Assembly (NCBI GenBank): GCA_905178155.1
Contig: CAJINV010000008.1
Location: forward strand, 2,795,303 to 2,859,302
Direction: 5' to 3'
DNA from: Amoebophrya sp. A120
Lineage: Eukaryota; Sar; Dinophyceae; Syndiniales; Amoebophryaceae
DNA length: 64,000 bases
Every line of letters begins with the position of its first letter. Positions within the stretch are counted from its first letter, which is position 1. Shown in pieces: positions 45,569 through 56,776 of this stretch. The notes beneath the pieces are model-generated. The model worked only from the letters and a program-made list of their open reading frames with translations. It did not search any database and was not told where the DNA came from. Position numbers and translations under genes: made by a program.

Positions 45569-48500
45569 ATGGACCTGCTTTCGCAAGAGGATGCCAACGG
45601 CGTCCGGATGTCGTGGAACCTGTGGCCCAATACGAAGGCAGATATGAATCGCATCGTCGTGCCTCTCGGCTGCATCTACTCACCGTTGAAACAGGTAGTT
45701 GTTCAAACTATAACACAGATTCCACAGTTCTTGCTGGGTACATCATGATCATCCATACGTAAAGTTAGATACACATACACGTGATAAGATATGCATGGCC
45801 CTCGTGATAACAAGTTTTGTATACGTACGAACTCCTGCGCAACAATGCACCAGGTCACCGACCTGAAGCTTGTCGGGTACGACCCGCTAGTCTGCAAATC
45901 GGGCACCAACAACTGCGTCGCGGTCTTCAACCCCTTTTGCTACGTCGATTTTCGTGCAAAGACCTGGACCTGCAATTTTTGTGGCTTCAAACAGCAGCTA
46001 CCGCCGTACTATGCAGAAAATATTTCGGAGTCCCAGCTGCCGCAGGAGAAAATGTAGAATTGGCGTAAGAGTAACTTGATTTCGAAAAATTATAAGTCTC
46101 AACACAGGAGCTTGTATGAAATTGAAATTAAAAAAGCAGACCAAATATAAAGATCAAGCGCAATGAAGAAAATCAAACACGTTATCGCGCAGGTCGCCGA
46201 CGATTGAATATCTCCTTCCGAACACCTCCTGCATGCCACCGGTTTTTCTCTTCGTGCTCGACACAGCGCTGAATAACCCGGAGGACTGGAAAGAGTTCGA
46301 GAAGGCCAAAGAAGCCTTGCAGTCGACTCTGCAGTCGATGCCACAAAATTCGCTGGTCGGGTTCATCACCTTTGGTGCCATGGTGCACGTGCATGAGCTG
46401 GGGTTCCAGGGCGAGCTCCTCAAATCCTACGCCTTCATGGGCACGAAACAGTACGTGTCACACAGAAAAAAGCTATTATTCAGACGGTATATTTGTATAC
46501 GCGAAGAAAAGAAAAACACATGAGAAGACTCGTAACAGGGTGGTTAGGCAGCTGTCGTGCAAGACAGATTTATATGATATTTTTGCACTACCAAAAATCA
46601 TGTGGTTATTAATGCTAGCTTTTTTTCTGGGATAGTACGGCACGCAGCAAATAGCCGGCATGCTCGGCGTATGGATTGCAAAAATGTCTGGGTCTGGAAG
46701 ATTCCCAGATTTGTCATGCAGGGTTTCCATGACCGATGAGGTCTGGTATGTAGGACATAGCATGACAGATTCTGCGAGACCTTTCCAATGCCTATCCTGC
46801 ATGACAAACTCCCTCCCGACTTGGTCAAAACCGGACGACTTTTGGTAATCATGCAACACAGATTTTTGCATGCTTCAGATTCAGCATGACGAGTTGCATT
46901 CTTCCAGACCCAGACATTTTTACATTTGATACGGCGTGAGCATGCGGAACGACCCCCGGGGGAACACGCGAACGGAGTTATTGAGAGGAAAAATCCCCCC
47001 TCCCCATATTGAAAATGCATGTTTCCGAAAATTTGTGTTGCTGATTTGAGGTCACAAATCACATCTGTTTTGCAAGAAGGCACGGGCAGAAGCTTCCGCC
47101 CCATTATGGAGGCGATTTGTCATGCTGTTGGGCCTAAAGGGAAGCCGCTCGCCATGCTGAACAACTAGACGCATACGCCCCTACCTAGCCTGGGGACCTG
47201 ACTGCAATGCTTTTCTGCAATACAAAGCTGATTTGTGTACTCAAATCCAGCGTCAGACATTTCCTTTCGATATGGGGAGGGGGGATTTTTCATTTTGATA
47301 GGAGTCGGCGAAGCGGTTTCTGCTGCCGATATCCGAATGCGAATTCGCGTTGAATAACATTTTGGAGGACCTCCGCACCGACCGATGGCCGGTGGAGGAG
47401 GGGCGGCAGCGGTGTCAGCGCTGCACGGGGGGCGCGCTCAACGTGGCGGTGGGACTCCTGGAGAACCTGTACGCGGGCCACGCCGGCTATGGAAGCGTCA
47501 GGTTTGAAATCGTCAAAGTTGAAATAATTTGTGATGCATAAAATGCGACACAAAAAGTGACTCTATTGCAGAGGACCCAAGGGAGGCAGATTATAGTCCT
47601 GGTAAGGGTCAAAAGTTGGACTGCTAACTAGCACGACAGAAGGCAGCTCTTTTGCCCTAAACCGCATGACAGACTCGCTTCCAGGACCGGGAAAATTTGC
47701 CATGCACCGACTACAAACTGCAGGCCTAACTGGTATCTGTTTTATGCATGACAAACTATTTCAACTTTGACGATTTCAAACCTGACACATCCACGCCGGC
47801 CGGATAATTCTGCTCGTCTCGGGCCCCTGCACCGCGGGCCCCGGCGCCATCGTGTCCCGGGACAAGAGGGAAAACATGCGCTCACATCTGGACCTGCAAA
47901 AGGAACAACCCAACGCAAGGTACAGTTACAGCAACGTGATTGTAGTGCTGCGTGTGCTGTTGCACTACCATGAAGGAATATTATCGCAGGGGGTAAAACA
48001 TAAATCGATCAGATCAGGTAGAAGTAGTACCGCGATCGATAAAAAAGATTCTGCGCAGCACGGTGATAAAAATACTATCGCGGAAGGACGAGTTCTTGTT
48101 GAGGAGTTCGATGCTACAAATTGATAATCATGCAAAATAAAGAACTTTAGGTATTGCAAAGGTGCCAGCAATTTCTACCTGTCTGTCGCGGCCCGCGCGG
48201 TTTCGACGGGCCACGCGATTGATATTTTCGCGAGCTCGCTGGACCAGGTAGGACTGCACGAGATGCGGTGTTTAGTGGAGCGCAGTGGCGGGCACATGGT
48301 CATGGCCGACGGGTTTTCGCAGCACGTTTTTCGCGATTCATTCAAGAAGGTGCTCTCCAAAACGGACTCCAGTGGCCAGTGTCTCGACATGGGCTTCAAC
48401 GCCCGGATCACCGTGCAAACGAGCAAGGAAATAAAAGTCTGTGGTGCGATCGGACCGGTCTGCAGCATGCAGAAAGCGCGTATTTAGATTTACTTTCCCA

Positions 48501-51500
48501 TGGTGAAGGGAGATGAGAAATTTGCTTCACAGCATATATACTTTTTCGAAGTAAAATTTCTGTCTTCGACACGCGTCACTCTCCTTTTTGTTTCCACACG
48601 ACCAGCACTGAAGAAGGCCTGAAATTTTTCTTGCCGCGCGACAACAATAAATAAGTCTCGCGTAGTTGTTTCTCCTCCATCGATTATCAGACCCGTCCGT
48701 GGCAGACACGCAGATATCAATTGCAGAAATGTCTGGGTCTGGAAGGATGCAAGGTTTGTCATGCTTATCTGGCATGACTGAAGAGTTTGTGATGCGGGTC
48801 CAAGAAGAGACCCTCTTGCTTGTCATGCAAACGCAGCTTGTCATGCGGAAAGCGCAACACTAAGCCGCGCAAAAATCTCTCATGTTGGCTGCGCATTACA
48901 GAAAATTCACTATTCACAAATCAGCATTTTACAACAAGTTTCCAGACCCAGACATATTTGCATTTCATAGCAGATCGGGGAAAGCAACACCATCACGTGG
49001 GCCACGAGCGCACTAGATCAGCAGTCCTCGGTAGCGTTTTACTTTGAGCTCGCAGACGACGGCGCAGACGGGAAGAAACAGAACAAACAGGGGCAGGCAG
49101 CCTTTCTGCAGTTTCAAACCCTGTACCACCATCCCAGCGGGAAGAAGCGACTGCGAGTGACTACGGTTGCACGTGCGTACTTAAGTATTTGTTCTATCTT
49201 TCCGGAACCTCTACGACCTGGTTGCGCTTTTTGGGACGTTCTATGTATGAGTGATGTTTTCCAGAACAAGGAAAATATAGGTCAGGCGAAGAGGAGGGGG
49301 ACGACCCGTGTATAGGTAGCCGGCTAACAAGCGTGCCTGTTTTTTATCAACCGCCCGTTGTACTGTTTTTTATCAACATGGTCGCAGGTATAGCGATCCA
49401 GAGTTGCTGGACATCGGCCAGGCGTTCGACCAGGAGTGCTATCCACAAAAAAAGACCCATCCCCATTCAATTTTTTGTCATGCAAAACATGCGTCGAAAT
49501 GCTGTGTTTGTCATGCAGAAAATGGATAGGGATCATTTGTTTTTCCCTGGATAAGTGCGCGGCGGTGCTGCTCGCCAGGTTCTGCATGCACCAGGCGGAG
49601 TCCACCGAAAGTTTCGACGCCTTGCGTCGGCTGGACCGCATGCTGATCCGGATCATCAGCAAGTTCGCCGCCTACAACCGCGGCGACCCGAGCTCGTTTC
49701 AGCTGGCGGAGGAATTCACACTGTATCCTGAGTGAATAAGTACAAACCCACCTCGTCCCCATAGTGCAGGATGGAATTTATTTTGCGCATCAGAGGCTCA
49801 GGCTTTTGCTGCATAAGTAACCGTGCTTAGCTACATGTCGCAGCCGCATCGTAAAGCGATCGTCTCGTCCGGATTGTAGCGTTAAAAAAATACAACTAGA
49901 AATAAACGGTCCTGCAGCTCATGAGCCTGTGCAACATGGAGGGCGTTTCATGCTTGCAGATTTGCGAAGACAAAAAACCGCTTGACCCACCTCCTCTGCG
50001 TGTCAAGCCATCTGCATGGGGCAGAGGGGAAGGCGCGAATGGTCCTGCAATTTTCCCTTCAGCATGACATCAACTCTGGGGCGGCGACGATTTTGCCCAG
50101 GATACACTGTTCCCGCAGTTCATTTTCTACCTGCGAAGAAGTCCCTTGCTTGAATATGAACATGAAAAGTGCCCCACCCCCAGAAGTGAGCATAATATTT
50201 CCATGATGCAAAGTTTCCAAATGTAAAGCTTTGGTCTTGCATGAGAGGTCTGCAAGTCTTCCTGATCCAGAGCGTAGGCGTTGAAAGCCGTCCGTACATG
50301 ACGAATTCTGTTGCTGCTAGGCCTTTATTTTGTGACGCAAACTTTAACTTTTGCCCATCTGCCTGGAACATTTGATATGTTGCTGGACTATGCAAGAAGG
50401 GGAACTACAGCATCATCAATGTTTGCAGTGGGAAGAAGAGCAGCTTTTGTAATGCGAACGCTTTCCCTTCGTGGAGTCGGGTCGCTTTTCCGCATGATAG
50501 GGAAACTTTCAACTGTTCCCCGGACGAAACGGCCTTCTACCGCGTGTGCATGCTGAAGAGCAACGTGGTGAACTCGCTGGTCATGATTCAGCCCGCGCTG
50601 ATGGAGTACAGCTTCGACAGTCTCGCCCCCGTGCCGGTGCTGCTGGACTCCCTGAGTCTGAAGAAAAACGTGATCTTGCTGCTTGACACCTTCTTTCACG
50701 TGGTGGTCTGGCGGGGGGAAACCGTGCTATTAAATGCAAAAATGTCTGGGTCTGGAAGGTTGGAACTTGTGATGCTACCTTTGGACTCTACAGAAAATCT
50801 GTATTGCATGAACAGCATAAGAGGCGCAATTTGTGCTACGCGGAGAGGGCATTTCTCATGCGGTATGAGCATCAGAAAACCCTCGCAGAGTCTCTGATGC
50901 TAGGGCATGCATCACAGACCTCAGTCATGGGTCATGGAAAATCTGCATGACAAACTTCTGCGCTCTTCCACATATTTGCAATCCATACGTGCAGGAGTGG
51001 TACAACCGCGGGTACCAGGAACTGCCGGAGTATTGAGAAGAAAAATCCCCACACCCCATATCGAAAAGGTATGTTTCCGAAAATTTGTGTTGCTGATTTG
51101 AGACCACAAATAGCGTCTGTCTTGCAAGAAGACAAGTGCAGGGGCTTCCGCGCCATTATCGAAGCGATTCAGCATGCTGCTGGGCCTAGGGGACAGCCGT
51201 TTGTAATGCTAAACAACTAGACCCAAACGCCCCTACCTAGGCCGAGGATCTGGCTGCGATGCCGTATTGCAAGACGGCGCGCATTTTTGTACAGAAATCC
51301 AGCATCAGAAACTTCGTCTCGATATGGGGAGGGGGGATTTTTCATTTTGATACGGAGTACGCGAACTTCAAAGAGCTCCTCATCGCCCCGGCGAAGGATG
51401 CGAAGGACATTTTGGAAGACCGGTTTCCCGTGCCGAAATTCGTGCAGACCTACGCGAACGGCTCGCAGGCGCGATTCGTGCTGTCCCGCGTGAACCCAAG

Positions 51501-51903
51501 CAAGACGCACACGCAGTTGAACGACTATTCGCAGGTGCCCCCGTATGCAAAAAGAAAGATGTTTCACTGGAAACTTGTACTGCGCTGGGATATGCAACAC
51601 GAAAACTGCTCTTCCTTGCGTTCCACGGGTTAGAATACTTGCAGCACAGGCTCTTCTATACGTTTTTTTACTCCAAGTACAGGAACTGAGCGAGGCAATC
51701 ATAGTTGTTGTTTCTCATATACACGACTGAAGAGCAGACCTTTATGTAATGATGCCATGTGCATCACCGTGCAAAATTAAAGTCGCCACAGTGAAGCAAT
51801 CTTTTCGCACGATACGACCGGGGACAGCAGCGCAACGGTGATAACGGAAGACATTTCGCTGCGGAATTTCATGGAGAGTCTCATCAAGTTCGCTGTCGCA
51901 TAG
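45569..51903 (+). CDS. SEC23: SEC23, COPII coat GTPase-activating subunit
   Basis: Seventeen exons (E1 45569-45694, E2 45854-46053, E3 46193-46454, E4 46639-46670, E5 46938-46978, E6 47306-47487, E7 47801-47919, E8 48151-48479, E9 48691-48715, E10 48976-49176, E11 49388-49439, E12 49559-49724, E13 50111-50154, E14 50505-50727, E15 50993-51031, E16 51359-51543, E17 51817-51903) sum to 2,313 nt, 770 aa. SEC23 pairs with SEC24, activates Sar1 and builds COPII vesicles at the ER. Seen in order: VRMSWNLWP; zinc finger ([18 protein letters not shown]); trunk ([42 protein letters not shown]); beta sheet ([11 protein letters not shown]); helical domain ([23 protein letters not shown]); gelsolin-like end ([49 protein letters not shown]). 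Five introns are GT-AG; eleven are introners. The frame is exact through all of them. Confidence 0.97.
46455..46633. mobile_element. Introner 1 of SEC23
   Basis: Ends CACAGAAAAAAGCTA and the complement of CCAGAAAAAAAGCTA; direct repeat AGTAC (46450-46454, 46634-46638). In-frame removal joins Lys-Gln-Tyr-Gly-Thr-Gln. Only copy of this end type in the window; weaker internal motif (TGTCGTGC). Confidence 0.85.
46671..46931. mobile_element. Introner 2 of SEC23 (GTCTGG family)
   Basis: Ends GCAAAAATGTCTGGGTCTGG and the complement; direct repeat CGGCGT (46665-46670, 46932-46937). Joins Met-Leu-Gly-Val-Ser-Met. At least three TGTCATGC-type sites inside. No AG can end this intron in the frame-keeping alignment. 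Confidence 0.95.
46979..47300. mobile_element. Introner 3 of SEC23 (AAATCCCCCCTCCCC family)
   Basis: Ends GGAAAAATCCCCCCTCCCC and the complement; direct repeat GGAGT (46974-46978, 47301-47305). Joins Arg-Thr-Glu-Ser-Ala-Lys. Very similar throughout to 51032-51352. Confidence 0.95.
47488..47790. mobile_element. Introner 4 of SEC23, 27+ bp perfect inverted ends, 10-bp target duplication
   Basis: Ends contain TTTGAAATCGTCAAAGTTGA and its exact complement. Direct repeat CCACGCCGGC (47478-47487, 47791-47800), longer than the usual 5-6 bp. Joins Gly-His-Ala-Gly-Arg-Ile. No AG in the right duplication. Confidence 0.92.
48716..48969. mobile_element. Introner 5 of SEC23 (GTCTGG family)
   Basis: Ends GCAGAAATGTCTGGGTCTGG and complement; direct repeat GCAGAT (48710-48715, 48970-48975). 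Joins Asp-Thr-Gln-Ile-Gly-Glu. Leaves only a 25-nt exon between it and the preceding GT-AG intron. Confidence 0.94.
49440..49553. mobile_element. Introner 6 of SEC23, 114-bp miniature
   Basis: Ends TATCCACAAAAAAAG and the complement of TATCCAGGGAAAAAC; direct repeat AGTGC (49435-49439, 49554-49558). Joins Asp-Gln-Glu-Cys-Ala-Ala. Two TGTCATGC sites despite the small size. Confidence 0.9.
49725..50103. mobile_element. Introner 7 of SEC23 (TATCCTG-like)
   Basis: Ends (T)ATCCTGAGTGAATAAG and complement of TATCCTGGGCAAAATCG; direct repeat ACACTGT (49718-49724, 50104-50110). Joins Thr-Leu-Phe-Pro-Gln-Phe. An alternative join giving Tyr-Pro-Glu-Phe at the AG at 50118 is also in frame, so the border is less sure than for the others. 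Confidence 0.78.
50155..50501. mobile_element. Introner 8 of SEC23 (CATGAAAAGTGCCCC, diverged)
   Basis: Left end TATGAACATGAAAAGTGCC, right end loosely complementary (CTTTTCCGCATGATAGG). Short direct repeat GAA (50152-50154, 50502-50504). Joins Leu-Leu-Glu-Thr-Phe-Asn. The left end resembles the 17088/34199 family. Confidence 0.75.
50728..50987. mobile_element. Introner 9 of SEC23 (GTCTGG family)
   Basis: Left end GCAAAAATGTCTGGGTCTGG; right end CATATTTGCAATCCATA. Direct repeat CGTGC (50723-50727, 50988-50992). Joins Glu-Thr-Val-Gln-Glu-Trp. No AG can end it in the frame-keeping alignment. Confidence 0.93.
51032..51352. mobile_element. Introner 10 of SEC23 (AAATCCCC family)
   Basis: Ends AGAAAAATCCCCACACCCC and complement; direct repeat CGGAGT (51026-51031, 51353-51358). 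Joins Leu-Pro-Glu-Tyr-Ala-Asn. Near relative of introner 3 in the same gene (shared internal CAACTAGAC...ACGCCCCTACCTAG). Confidence 0.94.
51544..51814. mobile_element. Introner 11 of SEC23
   Basis: Ends TATGCAAAAAGAAAGATG...TTCACTG and the complement of TATCGTGCGAAAAGATT...TTCACTG. The only direct repeat is CG (51542-51543, 51815-51816). Joins Pro-Pro-Thr-Gly-Asp. Single copy of this end type in the window. Confidence 0.82.
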
Positions 51904-52862
51904 AGATGGCGTTTTTTTTGAAAATCTAGCCAGAGTTTTTGGATGCAAAAAAATTTTGCATTGTTCTTCACTTCAGTATCTTCCGTTTCGAAGAATCTAA
52001 CCTCAATCAGTTAGCAAATTCTGCTATGTTAACCATTTACTCGTTTGCGTTTTCAATACGATGAAAAATCTAACTCAAGATCTCGACAAAACTTTTTCAG
52101 AAAATATTTAACATGATTGCAAGGAGAAGCGGGTCAATTTTCGGTGTTGCTTTACTATTCAGGCCGCGAAAGCCAAAGCAAGACGGGTCAATGCATCCGT
52201 AGATGCGCAGTGTCTGCTCCTTAAGTCGATACCAGACGAGAAGACGCGGAATTTTTTGAGCTGCGGAGCAAAAATGCTGATCCTTATTAAGCTACGTAAG
52301 CAGTAGGCTCACCGAGCCATCGCAGCACTTCGCAATTCTATTCATCTATAAATAATGAACGTATTTTTAATTTTGCGAATGCGAGTTGATGCAGTTTGCA
52401 GTTGGCCGAACGCCAACCCCAAAGCCAGTACCAATTGCACATGTGCCGGAGCTGCTATATGAATACTTCGAAGTGGGTAACTGTAACTCCTTGTGTGGGA
52501 GGATGATATACTCCAAAGCGAGCGAGACCAAACGGCCTGCGCATATTCCTATCCTGTGAACTAGTACAAGGCTCTTGCGTAGTACTCGCACCGAGCGTGA
52601 TTGTGTTTTCGTGTCGCTTTTTCCGGCGGTCATCCTCTCAAGCGACGACGAGACAGCCATGGGAACCGTTTGCGCACTATATCCGATAAAAATTTTGTAT
52701 GCAAGATAACTTGTTCTGTGGAGCGTGTGTTAGATACACTCTTCTAGTCAGTATGCCATGTCTCTGCGCATGAGTAAGAGCAGGGGGAGTATTGGGAATA
52801 CTGAGTGAAGCAGCACAGGTTCTGCCAAAAATATGTCCGTGCTCTAGACTTTTTCCGATTCG
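51904..52862. other. Interval without a supported gene
   Basis: Between SEC23 and the array's first upstream block. AT-rich; a minus frame at 52660-52367 has no recognisable feature. No match to the sequence following array copy 3 was noticed. Confidence 0.4.
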
Positions 52863-53313
52863 TTTCTAGAATGAAAACATGTTCAACATGCAGAAATGCC
52901 TCAAATTTTATTAGAGACCTTTTCATGAATGTGATTGCTGGTGGCCACACTGCTAAAAAGTGCGCACGAGAGACGACGCCGATGATTTACTAGGCCTTTC
53001 AAAGTAGTCAGCACGACCGTCAAAAGACAGAAGAGAGCAGAGTCAGCTGCTGCAGCTCTGCTGCAGAGACAAAGCGTCAAAGCTGCACAAGTTTTGAACT
53101 TAAGCTCAGCACGCCAGGGCCGGCGCAACAAGATTCCGGATGCGCTGCGGTCCGTGGCGTAAACTGATATTGAGCGATTTGTGTCACTTCAATCTAAAGC
53201 TGCCTTAATAGGTCTTTCCGTTGCAGAAGGTGCGCGTGTGTCTTTGTGTCGTGCAGCAGCACTACTTGAAATACTTTGCTTGTTTGAGGTTCGCGTCTGC
53301 CCGTGAAGACAGG
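52863..53313 (+). promoter_or_regulatory. Type A upstream block of array copy 1
   Basis: Matches 63278-63733 upstream of copy 4, starting at GTTTCTAG(A/C)ATGAAAACAT and running to the ATG. Its 3' half (GGGCCTTTCAAAGTAG(T/C)(C/T)AG onward, including GGCGCAACAAGATTCCGGAT) is also shared with the blocks before copies 2 and 3. Probably promoter plus 5' leader, inferred from conservation before every copy. Confidence 0.6.
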
Positions 53314-55358
53314 ATGTGGTCGCGCTCGTTGCGTATGCTTCCGATCGCACTGCTGCTGCAGGGCACTTCGACGGCAGCCACTGGCAGCTGCACCGCTAGC
53401 GAGATCATTCAGAGTGAAGTCGGCGGCTACGTGAACCAAGTCATGGCCGAGATGGTGCAGCGCGGGGCGATGTCCGTCGATGCTGCGATATCTATGGCGG
53501 GGAAAGTGAAGAATGATACTCGTGACGGTTTGCTGACGACGCCGCAGACCGCGATGCCGTCTCCGCTTCCGTACAAAGATGTGGCGTTTACCGCGGCTTA
53601 CGTTTTGCAGGAACTAAATACCCACTACCAGCCGTCGGACTGGCGCTGTACAAAGCAGGCCAGTCTGTTCGCTTCTGGGGCGCTCCTGGTGGTTCCGCAG
53701 CTGGTCCTGGAGGATTACCTCGGTTCCCAGCTACTTCCTTCTGCGGATTTCAGCTATTTGCGTGAGCCGGAAATGTGGACGCGCACCGTGGTGGCCGAGT
53801 GCATGATCCGGGAGGTTTTTTCGGCCGACACGATTGCCGAAGCGAATCAAAACGCCCTGTACCTCAACTCCGAGCTGTTGACAATGACGCGCGAGCAGTG
53901 GCTAGTGTGGGAAGCAGTGTCGGCCAGTACGCCCTTCGACGCGTCCGCTCTCACTGAAGATCTGTTTGAACACAAAATCCGCATGTATCAAGCCAAGTAC
54001 GGACCGGCGTTCGAGCAAATGACTTACAAGAGCGCCATCATCACTGTGGCCTTTCGGCAAGCACATGCCCGCAGCATCGGGCTCGATACCAGTACGGACT
54101 CGGAGATGCTGTACCAAAACGTGAAGTGGGCGAGTGACGTGATGGCAACCTACGGTGGAAATGCGCCCGCGCACCTGCGCAACATCCAAGTCGGCAGATT
54201 GGTGGAGACGCTTTCGCGTGCGTCGGCTTTCACCGCCTCCGCGGACCGGCGCAGTGTATCCCTGTACAATCAAGCAAACGGAATTTCATCCTTGAAGGGG
54301 TACGAAACTTACTACGCGGCCTTGAATTCCTTCTTTATCGTCAAGTTCGCCGACTTTCTCTTCAAAACCGTGTTTGCAGCCTCCTGTCCCCACTACCAAG
54401 ATTGGATCTCCACTAAATATCACTATGCATTGCAAATATCGGCTCTGGTCTGGAAACATGCAAGTTTGCGATGATCGTTCTGTGTGGCTGGACAGGAAAA
54501 ATAAAAAAAGGCATGTTTTATGACAGGAGGTAAATTGGTTAGACCCATTTGTTTCTTGCCGCGCTGCAGCAGAGAGGGGATCATTTGTCATGCCGTGACT
54601 ACAGATTCACTCTTTTTTTATGCTTTATTGCCTTTGATTTTGATAGCCGAAGAAGACGAACAGGCGCAGGGACGACAAGGCCCGAAATCTCCGATCTCAT
54701 GCGGAGTAAAGATAATGAAATGCAGCGGTCTTAGAGGATTGTGTTTGTGATGCTGTGCCATGCAGTGGAGACTTCTTTGGGCATGCTGGAGTACTACAGG
54801 CAAGGCTAGCATGAATAGCGTCTGCATCGTTCCAGACCCGGAGATGTTATCCTTGCAATGCATACCTTCATTACAAACTTGATTGCGCCGCTGATCAAGA
54901 AAGGGTCTGGAGTGGAAAACTACATGTGGTTCCGTGCCATGGCGTTGGAGGCGCGCGATTTGTGGGGAGACTACACAGCCTGCGGAGATAAACCGTCGAA
55001 GCCCCTCATCCCGAAAATCGAGCAGCTCATCAACCAGGGGCAGGTCGTTTCTGCCACAACTTCCGGAGCCGGTTCATCGGGAAGTAGTGACGGCACCGAC
55101 ACGAATAACATGAAGGACACGGCGATCGTTATCCTCGCGGTGTGCGTCGGTGTAGCCCTCTTTGGGATCCTGTTCGGCAGCGTGGCCGTGCTGAACCTGG
55201 TGAAGCTGACACGGCAGCACGGCACCGGGCTCAGCGGTGCGTCCGGCAAATCCAGCGAAGAATCGTCTACGAATTTAGCTACTGCAAAGCCCCTGGACTG
55301 CGCGAGCCCCGACTGTGTTTTGGTGAAGTTGCCGGCCACTGGGGAGGCGAAACAATAG
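53314..55358 (+). CDS. Tandem array protein, copy 1: signal peptide, ectodomain, one membrane span
   Basis: Exon A 53314-54423 and exon B about 54864-55358 give about 534 aa. ATG 53314 starts a signal peptide (MWSRSLRMLPIALLLQGTST). A helical ectodomain follows with few cysteines (SCTASE, DWRCTKQ, AECMIRE, AASCPHYQDW, YTACGDK), then a Ser/Gly/Thr linker, one span (AIVILAVCVGVALFGILFGS), and a ~50-residue tail ending VLVKLPATGEAKQ. No family recognised. Relative to copies 2 and 3, exon A differs at a few residues (Ile/Thr, Tyr/Asp, Leu/Arg, Asn/Lys). An in-frame upstream region exists, but the signal peptide and the shared ATG favour this start. Likely a surface or secretory-pathway membrane protein. 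Confidence 0.88.
54424..54863. mobile_element. Introner inside array copy 1
   Basis: Ends TATGCATTGCAAATATC...GGTCTGGA and complement (CCAGACCCGGAGATGTTATC, CTTGCAATGCATA), GTCTGG family. In-frame splicing removes 440 nt, with the exact junction ambiguous by a few bases around His-(Thr/Ser/Tyr)-Phe. The flanks share at most 2 bp. Contains TTTGTCATGCC and related sites. Confidence 0.85.
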
Positions 55359-56776
55359 TTGGACAAGATGGAGGAACAACACAGGCGAACGGGGCTGGCG
55401 TTCTCGAGTCAGCTCGTCGCGACGCGTGGTACTAATTTGTTCCTGGAACGCCTGATATGATTGTGCAATAGTAGCGCTTCTTGATCCTCTATTGCAGCTT
55501 TGTGATTTTTTTCTGCGCACTTCGTGCCGGCAGCCTATTCTCTTCTCTTAATCAGGTACTACGTTTGCAAAGGCAAGTGGATACCAGCCCGGCCTTCTTG
55601 ACGAGGAGTGCGACAGTCACCACGTAGTCTCTGTCCGCTGCCGCTTTCGTTCTCAACAAGAAAGCTTTCGCATTTATATTTTTGTTTATTCCTTCGTTTG
55701 TCCGTATGCCTACATGTAGATGTACATGCGATCTATGATAGGGGTAGCTCGTCTCAGCATAACTTTGCGTTTTTTCAAAATGGTTGAAAGTACAAACGTC
55801 GATAATAGGGTCCACGAAGCTTGGCCTTCTGTTGCATGTTCGGACTTTTTAGAAGGCTTGGAAATTTGTCATGTATAGTGTAGGCCGTCCTCCTACACTG
55901 TTATCGTTTATTCTTCAGGGTCAGATCAGTAGCTCTAGCTCCTGCTACACCTTTTATTTTTGCATGACTCTTCGCTGTAATTTCTCATGGTCAGTTCGGT
56001 AGCATCAGCTACTCCTTCTAGTTTTACCCTCGTTTTTCTCCTCCAGGGACGCTGGGAACCTCGCCACTGATGAGTTCACCAGGGTTCTTTGAGCTATTAT
56101 GGGTTTCGCTGTGCATTGTTATATTTTTCTGTGACACATCTGAGAAGGAGGAAACTTGACATGAATAGGGTTCGAGGTCGTTACTTTTTTTTTGCATCCT
56201 TGTCCCCGACGAAACATAAAAATGAACGCCAATCACACACCAAGACTCATATTATTTATAGAAAACTGCATTGCAGCTTGCCTAACGACCGCGCAATTAG
56301 TGTCGGCGGATCAAAATAGATCGCCCCACTGCTTAGATTTGGGCCTATGCAAAAAATTGTTCTGCAGATTCTGACTCACTTGCCAGAACAAAGCGCCACA
56401 TATTTTTTATGCGCGCGAGAGAGGACGCCATGGGCTTACTGGCCCTTTCAAAGTAGCTAGTACCCTTAAAAGGTAAAGAGGGCAAAGTCTGTCAGCTGCT
56501 GTAGCTTTGTATCTGTTGCAGAGAGAAAACGTCAAAGCTGCATAAGTTTGACTCAAGCCCAGGACTTCTCCAGGACCGGCGCAACAAGATTCCGGATGCG
56601 CTACGGTCCGTGTCGCAGACTGATATGGACGCATTTGATGTGCCACTTCAATCTAAAGCTGCCTTAGGTCTTTTAGGTACAGAAGGTGCGCGTGTGTCTT
56701 TGTGTCGTGCATCAGCACTAAGTACTTGCAATACTAATACTTTGCCTTGAGGTTCGCGTCTGCCCGTGAAGACAGG
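55359..56776 (+). repeat. Type B spacer between copies 1 and 2
   Basis: Essentially identical to 58815-60232 between copies 2 and 3 (3,456 bp apart). The last ~350 bp holds the upstream block common to all copies. No supported gene; small frames in it are repeated with it. Confidence 0.85.

Noticed and set aside
53221-53313. In-frame N-terminal extension of array copy 1
   Set aside because: The shared ATG at 53314 begins a good signal peptide and is preserved in all four copies; the upstream part is not equally open in the others.
53902-54273. Minus-strand 123-aa frame repeated in each array copy
   Set aside because: Repeats only because the sense exon does; composition is that of an antisense shadow.
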